Assembly (NCBI RefSeq): GCF_001280435.1
Contig: NZ_LBIP01000018.1
Coordinates: forward strand, 124,001-188,000
Source of the DNA: Mangrovimonas xylaniphaga
GTDB taxonomy: Bacteria > Bacteroidota > Bacteroidia > Flavobacteriales > Flavobacteriaceae
Reading direction: 5' to 3'
Length of the DNA: 64,000 nt
A model generated the notes under the pieces. The model was not told the origin of the DNA and searched no databases. It saw nothing but the letters and a program-made list of their open reading frames with translations. Numbering within the stretch: position 1 is the stretch's first letter; the number at the start of each line of letters is the position of its first letter. This document shows positions 8,152-16,147 of this stretch, piece by piece. The translations under genes and the position numbers were made by a program.

Positions 8152-9831
8152 TTATTGCTTTATCAATTTTGTAGTACCTTGTTTTCCGGTTGTAGTAGTG
8201 GTTTTTAAAATGTAGTTGCCTTTAGCCAAAGAAGAGATGTTTAGTTCTTCAGTAAGACCATTCCCATTTTTATTTAATACAACTTGCCCTAAAAGATTAA
8301 AAACAGTAATATCTGAAATTTCTTCACCTGCTTTTACTGTAACAACATTGTTCGCTGGATTTGGGTAAATAGATAACTCCTCAAGTTTGTAACTAGGAGT
8401 CGATAAAGCTGTAGGTTCGTAGGTTACAGTAACTGTCCAAGTATTATTGTCTACCTTTATATAAGTGTCATTACAAGAGTCTGGAGCGCCCCCATATGTT
8501 CTCCATGCTCTAAGTTCAAATTCTACAGTTCCAGTCGCTCCATTGGCTATAGTTAAATTATCTCGGTTATAGTTATGTGTCCCCATTGTTCCTGTGCCTT
8601 TAAAAAGTTCTGTTTCTTGGTTGCCTGTAGTGTTGCAAACTAATAAGGATCTTGCTTCTGATCTATAGGCGTAGTTTTGGGAAGTCATGCTGTAAGATAC
8701 CCCTACATTGGATACCTGATAGCCTTCAGGAACAGTTACTGTTAATAGGCCTGGACAAGTTGTGGTAGAAGTAGGTGTTATATAGTAACTATAGGTCATA
8801 TGTGTGTTTATATCTCCTTGTGTATATGTAGCGCTAGCCTGTCCGGGAGTAAATTTTACCAATAACCAATCTCCTAAGTCATATCCTCCACAGTTGGAGC
8901 GAATCCATAAATAGTTAGTTGTACCAGTTGCTAATTCTGGAAATGATAAGGATGTTGTAGAAGCACTTAAATTACCCGTTGGTTCTGTAGTGGCATCAGG
9001 GGCTGTACTTTCAGTGGATAAGTAGTAGTCAAATCCATTAGAAGGAACTATTGTAGGCAAACTCCAAGTTACTTCCGCACTGCTAGGGCCTGTAGAGGCT
9101 TCAAGGTTATAAATTGGTAGGCAAGATGGGGCTAACTCGGCAGAAAAGGCCATGATATTTAATACACCTCCACTTTCAGATTTTGTGATTGTTATACTTT
9201 GAATTTGTTTCCCGTAATTTTCAGGTGAAAGCTCCAATTTTATTTGGTATAATCTTGGGTTTGTTCCTCCAGTGGTATATTCATCTGTATTTTTGTTAAC
9301 ACGGCCAAAACCTTGTAGTGCTCTGGGCTGAGTTGTTTTGTAATACCAATCGGGCATTGTCACTGCATCGAAAGTTTGTGTTGAATTATCTGAAAATGTT
9401 ACTGTTGTAGTGAAATCAGAATCCCCGCTTCCAGAGGTTCCAACAACAAATAGCGTGGTAGCTTGTATAGAATTGGAAAAGGTTACTGTACCACTTGCGT
9501 TTTCACCAACAAGGCGTAGGGAGTTATTGCTGCTATAGTCGGCCAACTGAAAGATTAAGCCATTTGTTGTTATAGAAGTAAAAAGTCCGTCCGTAGGAAG
9601 GGCATTGGTTAAAGTTGTTGCTCCATCAGGGTTAAAATCATTACTCATAAAGGCGTAGTAGGCGCCATCTGCATCTTCTGTGGTTGAGTATAAAGAAGAA
9701 CCAGGGCCGTTAGCTATAATGTCTTCAGTAAATCCCGAACTCACCAATAATGGTTCATAGTTTTGAGCGTTTGCAAAAAATGAAGCTCCTAAAAAAGCTC
9801 CTAAGAAATAGTTAGGTAGTTTTAGTTTCAT
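8152..9831 (-). CDS. Secreted fibronectin type III protein with T9SS type A sorting domain (copy 2)
   Basis: The 559-residue paralogue of the gene at 6277 has the same domain order: signal peptide (MKLKLPNYFLGAFLG..ANAQ), unassigned N-terminal region, FN3 domain (AEVTWSLP ... YLWIRSNCGGYDLGDW), conserved central module (NTWTVTVTYE) and T9SS type A domain (SIYPNPANN). Both keep the start NYEPLL and the segment LRAWR. Divergence is spread over the whole length, so both copies appear to be maintained. Function is unknown; a surface-exposed or secreted role follows from the sorting domain. Confidence 0.85.
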   Translation of the reverse strand: MKLKLPNYFLGAFLGASFFANAQNYEPLLVSSGFTEDIIANGPGSSLYSTTEDADGAYYAFMSNDFNPDGATTLTNALPTDGLFTSITTNGLIFQLADYSSNNSLRLVGENASGTVTFSNSIQATTLFVVGTSGSGDSDFTTTVTFSDNSTQTFDAVTMPDWYYKTTQPRALQGFGRVNKNTDEYTTGGTNPRLYQIKLELSPENYGKQIQSITITKSESGGVLNIMAFSAELAPSCLPIYNLEASTGPSSAEVTWSLPTIVPSNGFDYYLSTESTAPDATTEPTGNLSASTTSLSFPELATGTTNYLWIRSNCGGYDLGDWLLVKFTPGQASATYTQGDINTHMTYSYYITPTSTTTCPGLLTVTVPEGYQVSNVGVSYSMTSQNYAYRSEARSLLVCNTTGNQETELFKGTGTMGTHNYNRDNLTIANGATGTVEFELRAWRTYGGAPDSCNDTYIKVDNNTWTVTVTYEPTALSTPSYKLEELSIYPNPANNVVTVKAGEEISDITVFNLLGQVVLNKNGNGLTEELNISSLAKGNYILKTTTTTGKQGTTKLIKQ

Positions 9832-10153
9832 AAATTATTAAAATTTAAGCATTATGTTGATAAAAAGAAGACGTGTGGCTTCTGCCTCAAATATATGAAT
9901 ATTTGTTAATTTTCATGAAATCCCTTACTTTTTAACAGATGTAAAATAATTTTTATGAAAAAGAGCGTTAGAAGTCTTGTCTTTTGATAATATTTTTGAA
10001 AATTAGGGTGTTTAATTTAAAATGTTAAATATGAGTCAGTATGAATGACCATGGGATATCTTAAATTGAGGTTATTTAAACATATTTGTTGGTTTTTCAT
10101 ATGAAGTTTTACCTCATAAGCTTTCAATTTAAGATTTTGGGAGGCGTTTTGGC
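9832..10153. other. Intergenic region with a long inverted repeat
   Basis: There is no credible gene. Besides the promoter at 9888-9895 it holds an 11-bp perfect inverted repeat (TCTTAAATTGA at 10059-10069, TCAATTTAAGA at 10124-10134) enclosing smaller pairs (GAGGT/ACCTC, CATAT/ATATG). No T tract follows on the minus strand, so it is not a standard terminator for the hydrolase gene. Confidence 0.5.
9888..9895 (-). promoter_or_regulatory. -7 promoter element of the second FN3/T9SS gene
   Basis: TATATTTG on the minus strand, 57 bp before the ATG at 9831. It is followed by an imperfect AGAAG / CTTCT hairpin, comparable in position to the perfect hairpin in the sister gene. Confidence 0.5.
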
Positions 10154-10795
10154 TTATATCAAATCAGAAATAAGTTTTGTATTCACCACATGTTTACCTT
10201 CAAAAGAAATGATTTTTAAGGTATTTGGAAATAGCAAATTTGCTTTGTTGATTTCTGTTTCCATGCGTTCTTTTGTTAAGTATTCATCTTCGGTGCCGTA
10301 TAGAAGAGATACTTTCGTAGAGGGATTCATATAGTTGAAATCTTCAGGAGTCAATTCTTTTGGAATGCCACCGGAATGAATGATTAATTCATGGCATTGC
10401 AGTTTCCGTTTGGACAAATAACGCATAGAGACGCTAACCCCTTGGGAATAGCCTAAGACAATCAATCTTTTATCCGCAGGGAATTGTTCTGCTTCCCAAA
10501 CGGCATCAAAATAGCGCATCACATTTTCAGTTTCCTTAAGCGTATTTTCCTTGGTAAGCCAACTTGCTCCCACATGTCTTAGTTTTGGAGGAATGTAGTA
10601 TTTACTCTGTGCCTGTGGAGCAACGATGTAGTTTTCTTCAGTATTCAAATGTTCAAAATGCCTCAAGAAATAACGACTTAAATAGCCCATGCCATGGCAA
10701 ACAAACCAAATATTCTTGGTGCGTTCTGTAAGTTGGTTGAGGGTAGCGTACGAATTTGTGGTAGTATAGCTGATTTCCTTTTCGGATAAATTCAT
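10154..10795 (-). CDS. Alpha/beta hydrolase of the phospholipase/carboxylesterase type
   Basis: The 213-residue protein has the nucleophile elbow GYSQG near residue 118, an acidic residue in YGTEDEY and a histidine in EGKHVV, i.e. a complete Ser-Asp/Glu-His triad, and an oxyanion-type stretch WFVCHGMG near the N-terminus. No signal peptide is present, so it is cytoplasmic. It is divergently transcribed from the menaquinone genes starting 54 bp away. The region carries MenF, MenD, MenC, MenE, MenB and MenA but no recognisable MenH, which is also an alpha/beta hydrolase-fold enzyme; this protein might fill that step, but a general esterase is equally possible. Confidence 0.75.
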   Translation of the reverse strand: MNLSEKEISYTTTNSYATLNQLTERTKNIWFVCHGMGYLSRYFLRHFEHLNTEENYIVAPQAQSKYYIPPKLRHVGASWLTKENTLKETENVMRYFDAVWEAEQFPADKRLIVLGYSQGVSVSMRYLSKRKLQCHELIIHSGGIPKELTPEDFNYMNPSTKVSLLYGTEDEYLTKERMETEINKANLLFPNTLKIISFEGKHVVNTKLISDLI

Positions 10796-10848
10796 TATTA
10801 GTCTTGGTTTTGTATTTTTACAATCGACTTTAAAATTACACTATTTCT

Positions 10849-11274
10849 ATGCAATTATCGAAAGAAGAGGTTCTGCAACGTGCCAATGAACAATGTAAAA
10901 ATACCTTGATGGAAACCTTGAATATTGAAATTGTGGACTTTGGGGAGGACTTTTTGGTAGCCAAAATGCCTGTGGATTCTAGAGTTCACCAACCAGACGG
11001 GGTGTTGCATGGAGGGGCTACTGCGGCACTAGCTGAGAGTGTAGGGAGCTTTGCTTCTCATATTTTTGTGGATTCCGAAAAGTTTTTTGTGAGAGGTATA
11101 GAAATTACGGCCAATCACCTGAAAGGAATTCGAGAAGGCAACGTTTATGCAAAAGCCACTTTTATCCATAAGGGAAGAACGACCCAGCTCTTGGATATTC
11201 GTGTGACCGACGATGAGGACAATTTGATTTCTGTATGTAAGTTGTCCACCATTTCCCTGCCTAAGAATAAGTAA
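10849..11274 (+). CDS. Hot-dog fold acyl-CoA thioesterase (PaaI family), probable DHNA-CoA thioesterase
   Basis: The 141-residue single hot-dog domain has HGGATAALAESVGS, in which HGG and the Glu of AES form the typical active site. PaaI-like thioesterases in men clusters hydrolyse 1,4-dihydroxy-2-naphthoyl-CoA before prenylation by MenA. The role is supported by context: the stop codon overlaps the menF start (TAATG), so both are likely translated together. The enzymatic class is clear; the DHNA-CoA specificity is inference from the neighbour. Confidence 0.8.
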   Translation: MQLSKEEVLQRANEQCKNTLMETLNIEIVDFGEDFLVAKMPVDSRVHQPDGVLHGGATAALAESVGSFASHIFVDSEKFFVRGIEITANHLKGIREGNVYAKATFIHKGRTTQLLDIRVTDDEDNLISVCKLSTISLPKNK

Positions 11275-12404
11275 TGGAACTAGATGCATTTTTGACACCA
11301 TTTCAGGATTTCTACAAATCCCAACGTCCTTTTGTGCTTTATAGAAAACCGAATAAAAAGGCAATAAAGGCCTTGGTTCAAGTGGATGATAGCTTACATT
11401 TTGTAAAGGATTTTTCCGAACAAGGGTTTGTCATGGCGCCGTTTGATAATACGCAACAGATGGTTTTAATTCCTTTGCAGAATTCAGAGATCCATGAATT
11501 GAAAACCTACGATGTAAAGGACTTTGAAGCAGGAGAGAATTCATTGTTTTCATCCAATCTTGAAGCATACAAAAGGCAACATGTGGATTTAGTGAAAGAA
11601 GGGGTGAATGCCATTCAGCAAGGAGCCTTTGAAAAAGTGGTCCTTTCAAGGCAGGAAAAGATTATCTTGGATACTCCGAATCCTATCGAGTTGTTCCAAA
11701 AATTATTAGCAATATATCCAACGGCTTTCGTGTATTGTTGGTATCACCCTAAAATAGGATTGTGGCTTGGGGCAACGCCTGAAACCTTGCTGAAGGTTGA
11801 AAATAACAGGATGTCTACAATGGCTTTGGCTGGAACACAGGCTTATAAAGATACAGAAGATGTAGTTTGGGGAGTTAAAGAACAGCAGGAGCAACAATTC
11901 GTCACCGATTTTATTGTGGAAAGTCTCCAAGGTGTTATGGGCAATTTAAGCGTTACAGAGCCAACCACTGTAAGGGCGGGAGGACTGCTTCATATTCAAA
12001 CCAAGATTAGTGGGACTTTGAATGGCAATTTGGAAGAAGTTATTAAAAGATTGCATCCAACACCAGCGGTGTGTGGATTGCCAAAACTAGCTTCAAAAGC
12101 ATTTATTATTGAAAAGGAGCATTACAATCGTACTTACTACACAGGTTTTCTTGGGGAACTTAATCTTAAGGAGAAGAACGCTCGCAATACTAAACGAAGA
12201 AACATCGAAAACAATGCTTACGATACTGTAAAAACGGTGACCGATTTATATGTGAACTTGCGCTGTATGCAGCTTAAGGATGATGCGGCTTTGATTTATG
12301 TTGGTGGAGGCATTACCAAAGATTCTAATCCGGAATTGGAATGGGAGGAAACCGTAAACAAATCCAAAACCATGAAAAAAGTCTTGAATTCTGTTCAGAA
12401 ATGA
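11274..12404 (+). CDS. menF: Isochorismate synthase (menaquinone pathway)
   Basis: The 376-residue chorismate-binding enzyme converts chorismate to isochorismate, the first committed step of menaquinone synthesis. Landmarks in order: EKVVLSRQ (with the lysine that acts as general base in the family), GATPETLL, ALAGTQAY, LHPTPAVCGLP, YYTGFLGEL and the metal-binding end ELEWEETVNKS. It lacks the long N-terminal region of anthranilate synthases. The start shares one base with the stop of the thioesterase gene. MenD follows after 125 bp. Confidence 0.93.
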   Translation: MELDAFLTPFQDFYKSQRPFVLYRKPNKKAIKALVQVDDSLHFVKDFSEQGFVMAPFDNTQQMVLIPLQNSEIHELKTYDVKDFEAGENSLFSSNLEAYKRQHVDLVKEGVNAIQQGAFEKVVLSRQEKIILDTPNPIELFQKLLAIYPTAFVYCWYHPKIGLWLGATPETLLKVENNRMSTMALAGTQAYKDTEDVVWGVKEQQEQQFVTDFIVESLQGVMGNLSVTEPTTVRAGGLLHIQTKISGTLNGNLEEVIKRLHPTPAVCGLPKLASKAFIIEKEHYNRTYYTGFLGELNLKEKNARNTKRRNIENNAYDTVKTVTDLYVNLRCMQLKDDAALIYVGGGITKDSNPELEWEETVNKSKTMKKVLNSVQK

Positions 12405-12529
12405 AGATAAAAGAAAGGCTTTGTTCTGGGTAAATAAAATTTAAAAAGCTATACTGAATAAACGTCCTTTTAATTTAGTATAATTCATAGAATGCTTAAT
12501 TTTACAGCTCATTTGTAGATACTCGATTC

Positions 12530-14290
12530 ATGAAATATTCCGCGATTCCACTCGCACAAACTGTAGTACAGCTTTGTAAAGCCAAGAACATAAAACATAT
12601 TGTTATTTCTCCAGGTAGCCGCAGCGCTCCCTTAACCATAGGGTTTACCAACGACGAATATTTTACTTGTTATAGCATTGTAGATGAGCGATGTGCAGCG
12701 TTTTTTGCCTTAGGTATTGCTCAAAGTATTCAAGAACCTGTGGCCGTGGTTTGTACTTCGGGAAGTGCCTTGTTGAACTATTATCCAGCAGTTGCCGAAG
12801 CTTATTATAGTGATATTCCTTTGGTGGTGTTATCTGCAGATCGTCCTAAATATTTGGTAGGAATTGGTGATGGACAGACCATAAACCAAGAAAATGTGTT
12901 TAAAAATCACATTTTGTATTCGGCCAATTTAAAGCAGGATTTGGATGTGAAAGCAAAACCTTCGGACGACGATGAACCTGCGATTATAAAAAGCATAGAA
13001 CATAAGTTAGAGCGTTTTTTAGGATTGAAACAGGAGCTTCAGGAAGAGAACGAACACGAAATCAATGACGCCATCAATATTGCGCTAACCAGAAAAGGGC
13101 CCGTTCACATCAATATTCCTTTTGATGAACCTTTATATGAGATAGCAGATAAATTAAATGTGAATCCGAAGGTCATTAAGCCAGAAGTTAAGCCTAAAAA
13201 AATGGATGCTTTAGAGCTCAAGCTCTGCTTGGAAGATTGGAGCAATGCTTCCAAAAAAATGATTTTAGTAGGGGTGAATGGTCCAAATGCTTTGGAAGCA
13301 AAGTGGATTGAAGAGTTGGCAAATGACAATAGTGTGTTGGTATTTACCGAAACGCCTTCCAATTTACACCATAAAGAGTTCTTTCCTAGTATCGACAAAC
13401 TCATTGCGCCTTTAACCGATGAAGAGTTTAAGGAATTGCAGCCAGACATTTTGATTACGTTTGGAGGTTTGATTGTTTCAAAGAAAATAAAAGCCTTTTT
13501 ACGAAAATATAAACCAAAACAGCATTGGCATGTAGATGAGAAGAAAGCCAATGACACATTTTTCTGTTTGGAAAAACACTTTAAGGTGTCTCCAAACCAA
13601 TTTTTTGAAAGCTTATTGCCCAAGTTAACCCATATCAAGAAAAGTAATTACAAGCAAGTTTGGAAAGCGGTAAAAACACATAGAAGAGAAAAACACAGTG
13701 AATACATGGAGGAAATTCCTTTTTGTGATTTTAAGGTGTTTTCAAAGTTGTTGAAGAGCATTCCGGATCATACAAATTTGCAAATGGGGAATAGTTCAGC
13801 TATTAGATATGCTCAACTGTTTAAAGGGAATCCAACGGTGGCAGTGTATTGCAATAGAGGAACTAGTGGTATCGACGGTAGCACAAGTACGGCGATTGGG
13901 TTTGCTCACGCCAATGAATCCCAAACTACATTTATTACGGGAGATTTGAGCTTCTTGTACGATAGTAATGCGTTGTGGAACAATCATATTCCGAAGTCAT
14001 TTAGAATCATTGTCATCAATAATTACGGAGGTGGGATTTTTAGAATTCTTCCAGGGCATAAGAATACAGAAAATTTTGATATGTTCTTTGAAACCAAACA
14101 CCATTTAACGGCGAAGCATTTATGTGTCATGTATGGTTTGGACTATCAAACGGCAGATAATGAAGAAGGTTTATCCGCAGCTTTAGCGGATTTTTATAAT
14201 GAATCTGAGCAACCAAAATTATTGGAAATCTTTACTCCTAGTACGGTAAATGATGAAGTATTGCTGAACTATTTTAAGTTTATACGTTAA
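12530..14290 (+). CDS. menD: 2-succinyl-5-enolpyruvyl-6-hydroxy-3-cyclohexene-1-carboxylate synthase
   Basis: The 586-residue thiamine-diphosphate enzyme joins isochorismate and 2-oxoglutarate. The N-terminal Pyr domain carries ISPGSRSAPL and the ThDP-activating glutamate in DERCAAFFALG (near residue 53). The C-terminal PP domain carries NRGTSGIDGS, GDLSFLYDSNAL (Mg/ThDP diphosphate motif, near residue 470) and INNYGGGIF. Length and motifs are normal for the family. It is separated from menF by 125 bp. Confidence 0.96.
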   Translation: MKYSAIPLAQTVVQLCKAKNIKHIVISPGSRSAPLTIGFTNDEYFTCYSIVDERCAAFFALGIAQSIQEPVAVVCTSGSALLNYYPAVAEAYYSDIPLVVLSADRPKYLVGIGDGQTINQENVFKNHILYSANLKQDLDVKAKPSDDDEPAIIKSIEHKLERFLGLKQELQEENEHEINDAINIALTRKGPVHINIPFDEPLYEIADKLNVNPKVIKPEVKPKKMDALELKLCLEDWSNASKKMILVGVNGPNALEAKWIEELANDNSVLVFTETPSNLHHKEFFPSIDKLIAPLTDEEFKELQPDILITFGGLIVSKKIKAFLRKYKPKQHWHVDEKKANDTFFCLEKHFKVSPNQFFESLLPKLTHIKKSNYKQVWKAVKTHRREKHSEYMEEIPFCDFKVFSKLLKSIPDHTNLQMGNSSAIRYAQLFKGNPTVAVYCNRGTSGIDGSTSTAIGFAHANESQTTFITGDLSFLYDSNALWNNHIPKSFRIIVINNYGGGIFRILPGHKNTENFDMFFETKHHLTAKHLCVMYGLDYQTADNEEGLSAALADFYNESEQPKLLEIFTPSTVNDEVLLNYFKFIR

Positions 14291-14376
14291 TAGAGAAAAG
14301 GCTTAAACTGATTTCTGCATAAAAAAATGCATATCTTTAAAGTCCATTTCTAATAATTAAAAACACAACAAAGCTT

Positions 14377-14715
14377 ATGAACAAGCGCGAAGAATTAATC
14401 ATTAAGTACGCCGCAGAGCTAAAAGATAAGTTTGGATTGGAACCTGAGATGGATTTGCTTACCAAAATTACCATTGGCTGTGGACCGTCTATTTATAATG
14501 CAGATTCTGCGACAGTCTCCAGTTCTGATGTTTCGGAATTGGAACGAGTAAAAACCAATTTCTTGATTAAAAAATTGGGGCTTGAGGATACTCCAGAATT
14601 GGACGCAGCTATTAATTCCGTGATAGATAATTATGGGCGCTCTAATAGGACAAAATATAGAGTGGTAGTCTATTATTTGTTGACCAAACATTTCAGTAAG
14701 GAAACGGTTTATTAA
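14377..14715 (+). CDS. DUF2853 family protein
   Basis: The 112-residue soluble protein is mostly helical and starts MNKREELIIKYAAELKDKFG. It has the DUF2853 pattern with CGPSIYNADSATVSSSD in the middle and YLLTKHF at the end. DUF2853 has no assigned biochemical role. It lies 86 bp after menD and ends at a strong terminator, so it may be co-transcribed with menD or made from a promoter in the gap. Confidence 0.75.
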   Translation: MNKREELIIKYAAELKDKFGLEPEMDLLTKITIGCGPSIYNADSATVSSSDVSELERVKTNFLIKKLGLEDTPELDAAINSVIDNYGRSNRTKYRVVVYYLLTKHFSKETVY

Positions 14716-14734
14716 TCCTTCGATATAAGAATAG

Positions 14735-14762
14735 AAAAGCGCTACAAAGATGTAGCGCTTTT
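14735..14762 (+). terminator. Intrinsic terminator after the DUF2853 gene
   Basis: A 12-bp perfect stem AAAAGCGCTACA / TGTAGCGCTTTT with loop AAGA, followed by a T run. Confidence 0.85.
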
Positions 14763-14786
14763 TGTTTTTGGGTTCACTATTATGCT

Positions 14787-14794
14787 TAACTTTG
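14787..14794 (+). promoter_or_regulatory. -7 promoter element directly at the CvfB-like start codon
   Basis: TAACTTTG matches TAnnTTTG. It ends only 5 bp before the ATG at 14799, which places the predicted first transcribed base at or next to the start codon and suggests a leaderless mRNA. Confidence 0.5.
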
Positions 14795-14798
14795 CCGA

Positions 14799-15629
14799 AT
14801 GATACACATTGGAGAATACAATACTTTAGAAATTGTAAGAGAAACCGAGCCTGGTTTGTTTTTGTCGGATAAGGAAGATAACGAGGTTTTATTGCCCAAC
14901 CGTTATGTTCCGGAATCTTTTGAGATTGGAGACGAATTGGAAGTCTTTGTTTATTTGGATAACGAAGAGCGTTTGGTGGCTGTTACAGATCAACCGTACA
15001 TTACAAAAGGCGATTTTGCCCTTTTAAGATGTAATGCCGTGACCAAATTCGGAGCTTTTTTGGATTGGGGAATGGTGAAGGAACTGTTCTGCCCGTTTAA
15101 GGAGCAGGTCTTTAAAATGAAAGAAGGCGGTTGGTATTTGGTACATTGTTATCTGGATGAAGAAACCGAAAGATTGGTGGCTTCGAGCAAAACCAATAGA
15201 TTTTTGGATAACACGAATCTCACGGTTGAGGTGTTTGATGAAGTAGACGTAATTGTATCTCATCCTTCGGAAATTGGGATGAATGTTATCGTAAACAAAA
15301 AACACCAGGGACTCATTTTTAAAGACAATATCTTTAAGGATTTAAGTGTGGGCGATCGCTTGAAAGGTTTCGTCAAGAAGATTCGCAAGGATAATAAGTT
15401 GGATATTGTACTGGAGCAAATTGGCTATAGAAGTATAGAGCCCAATGCCGATATTATTCTGAAGGAATTAAAGGATAATGGTGGTTATTTAGAACTTACG
15501 GACAAATCCGATCCTGAACTTATCAAGGAGGTACTTCAAATGAGTAAGAAGAACTTTAAAAAGGGGATTGGTAATCTTTATAAGCAACGCTTGATAGAGA
15601 TTAAAGAGGATGGAATTTATTTGGTTTAG
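14799..15629 (+). CDS. cvfB: CvfB-like S1-domain RNA-binding protein
   Basis: The 276-residue protein has three S1-like OB folds in series (ending near residues 65, 135 and 210; the third is the clearest, VGDRLKGFVKKIRKDNKLDIVL) and a C-terminal winged-helix-like segment (MSKKNFKKGIGNLYKQRLIEI). This is the CvfB/YitL architecture, known for RNA binding and regulation of virulence genes in staphylococci. Its role in Flavobacteriaceae is unknown. The 3' end overlaps the convergent gene at 15601 by 29 bp. Confidence 0.85.
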   Translation: MIHIGEYNTLEIVRETEPGLFLSDKEDNEVLLPNRYVPESFEIGDELEVFVYLDNEERLVAVTDQPYITKGDFALLRCNAVTKFGAFLDWGMVKELFCPFKEQVFKMKEGGWYLVHCYLDEETERLVASSKTNRFLDNTNLTVEVFDEVDVIVSHPSEIGMNVIVNKKHQGLIFKDNIFKDLSVGDRLKGFVKKIRKDNKLDIVLEQIGYRSIEPNADIILKELKDNGGYLELTDKSDPELIKEVLQMSKKNFKKGIGNLYKQRLIEIKEDGIYLV

Positions 15630-16035
15630 GCGCGAATTCTAATTGGCCTAAAACCCATTCGGTAGCATCTGCGAGTGTATTGAAACGCTTTCTTTTAATG
15701 CTGAAATAGTGTTCCTCAATGGCCAACATACGTTTGGTGTTGTGGTTATAGGTAACAACGGCATAAGCTTTAATATGGCTTACTTTGCTGCTGTTTTCAA
15801 GGGCATCTACAAGGTCTACAGAAAAGGAGTGCACACGGTTGGAAATAAAGCCATAGGGTTGGTCTCCAAAAATCTCATCGCATAGATCAAAGATTTCCTC
15901 AAAATCCTTAAAGGCCACGTTGGTACCTTGCCTAAATTCGGCAACTACGTAATTGCTGAAAAAATGAAAGTCACCTATTTCAATACAATAAGTGGCTTCC
16001 ACGTTTTTAGCGAAAGGCGATTCCAATACTTTCAT
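15601..16035 (-). CDS. Small STAS/SpoIIAA-like protein (paralogue of 41004-41432)
   Basis: The 144-residue soluble protein is unnamed in my knowledge but is supported by a paralogue in this window. Both share a central PYGFISNRVHSFSVD / IAYISNRVNSYSLD block, an aromatic first strand (FHFFSNY / IYFFDKF) and a C-terminal TLADATEWV / TLEEAMEWV segment typical of SpoIIAA/STAS-like folds. No phosphorylatable serine position can be named with confidence. The gene has a complete promoter of its own at 16062-16093 and overlaps the end of the CvfB-like gene by 29 bp in convergent orientation. Confidence 0.75.
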   Translation of the reverse strand: MKVLESPFAKNVEATYCIEIGDFHFFSNYVVAEFRQGTNVAFKDFEEIFDLCDEIFGDQPYGFISNRVHSFSVDLVDALENSSKVSHIKAYAVVTYNHNTKRMLAIEEHYFSIKRKRFNTLADATEWVLGQLEFAPKPNKFHPL

Positions 16036-16061
16036 TTCTTAACAAAATCTAACAACCAAAA

Positions 16062-16093
16062 CAAAATTAGGGAGCAAGATTTTCCCTACCAAA
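16062..16093 (-). promoter_or_regulatory. Complete -33/-7 promoter for the STAS-like gene
   Basis: On the minus strand TTTG (16093-16090), 20 nt spacer, then TAATTTTG (16069-16062). Both boxes match the Bacteroidota consensus with standard spacing. The ATG is 27 bp further on. Confidence 0.65.
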
Positions 16094-16147
16094 AAAATGA
16101 ATTCATATTAGTTGTAAATATGTATTTTTACGCTGAAATTAATTATC

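Larger units (their letters stand above)
6227..9895 (-). repeat. Tandem gene duplication of about 1.88 kb including terminator and promoter
   Basis: Two adjacent units carry matching landmarks at nearly constant offsets: terminator stems (6235 and 8111), stop codons (6277 and 8152, 1,875 bp), start codons (7947 and 9831, 1,884 bp) and -7 elements (8008 and 9888, 1,880 bp). The proteins are full-length paralogues that have diverged clearly. Regulatory sequence was therefore duplicated together with the gene. Confidence 0.8.

Noticed and set aside
10086-10334. An 82-codon plus-strand frame opposite the end of the hydrolase gene
   Set aside because: It overlaps the hydrolase reading frame with its Ser-Asp-His triad and the inverted repeat, and has no recognisable protein features.
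13105-13638. A 177-codon minus-strand frame inside menD
   Set aside because: Antisense to a conserved enzyme; no promoter, no domain, and composition typical of reverse-frame translation.
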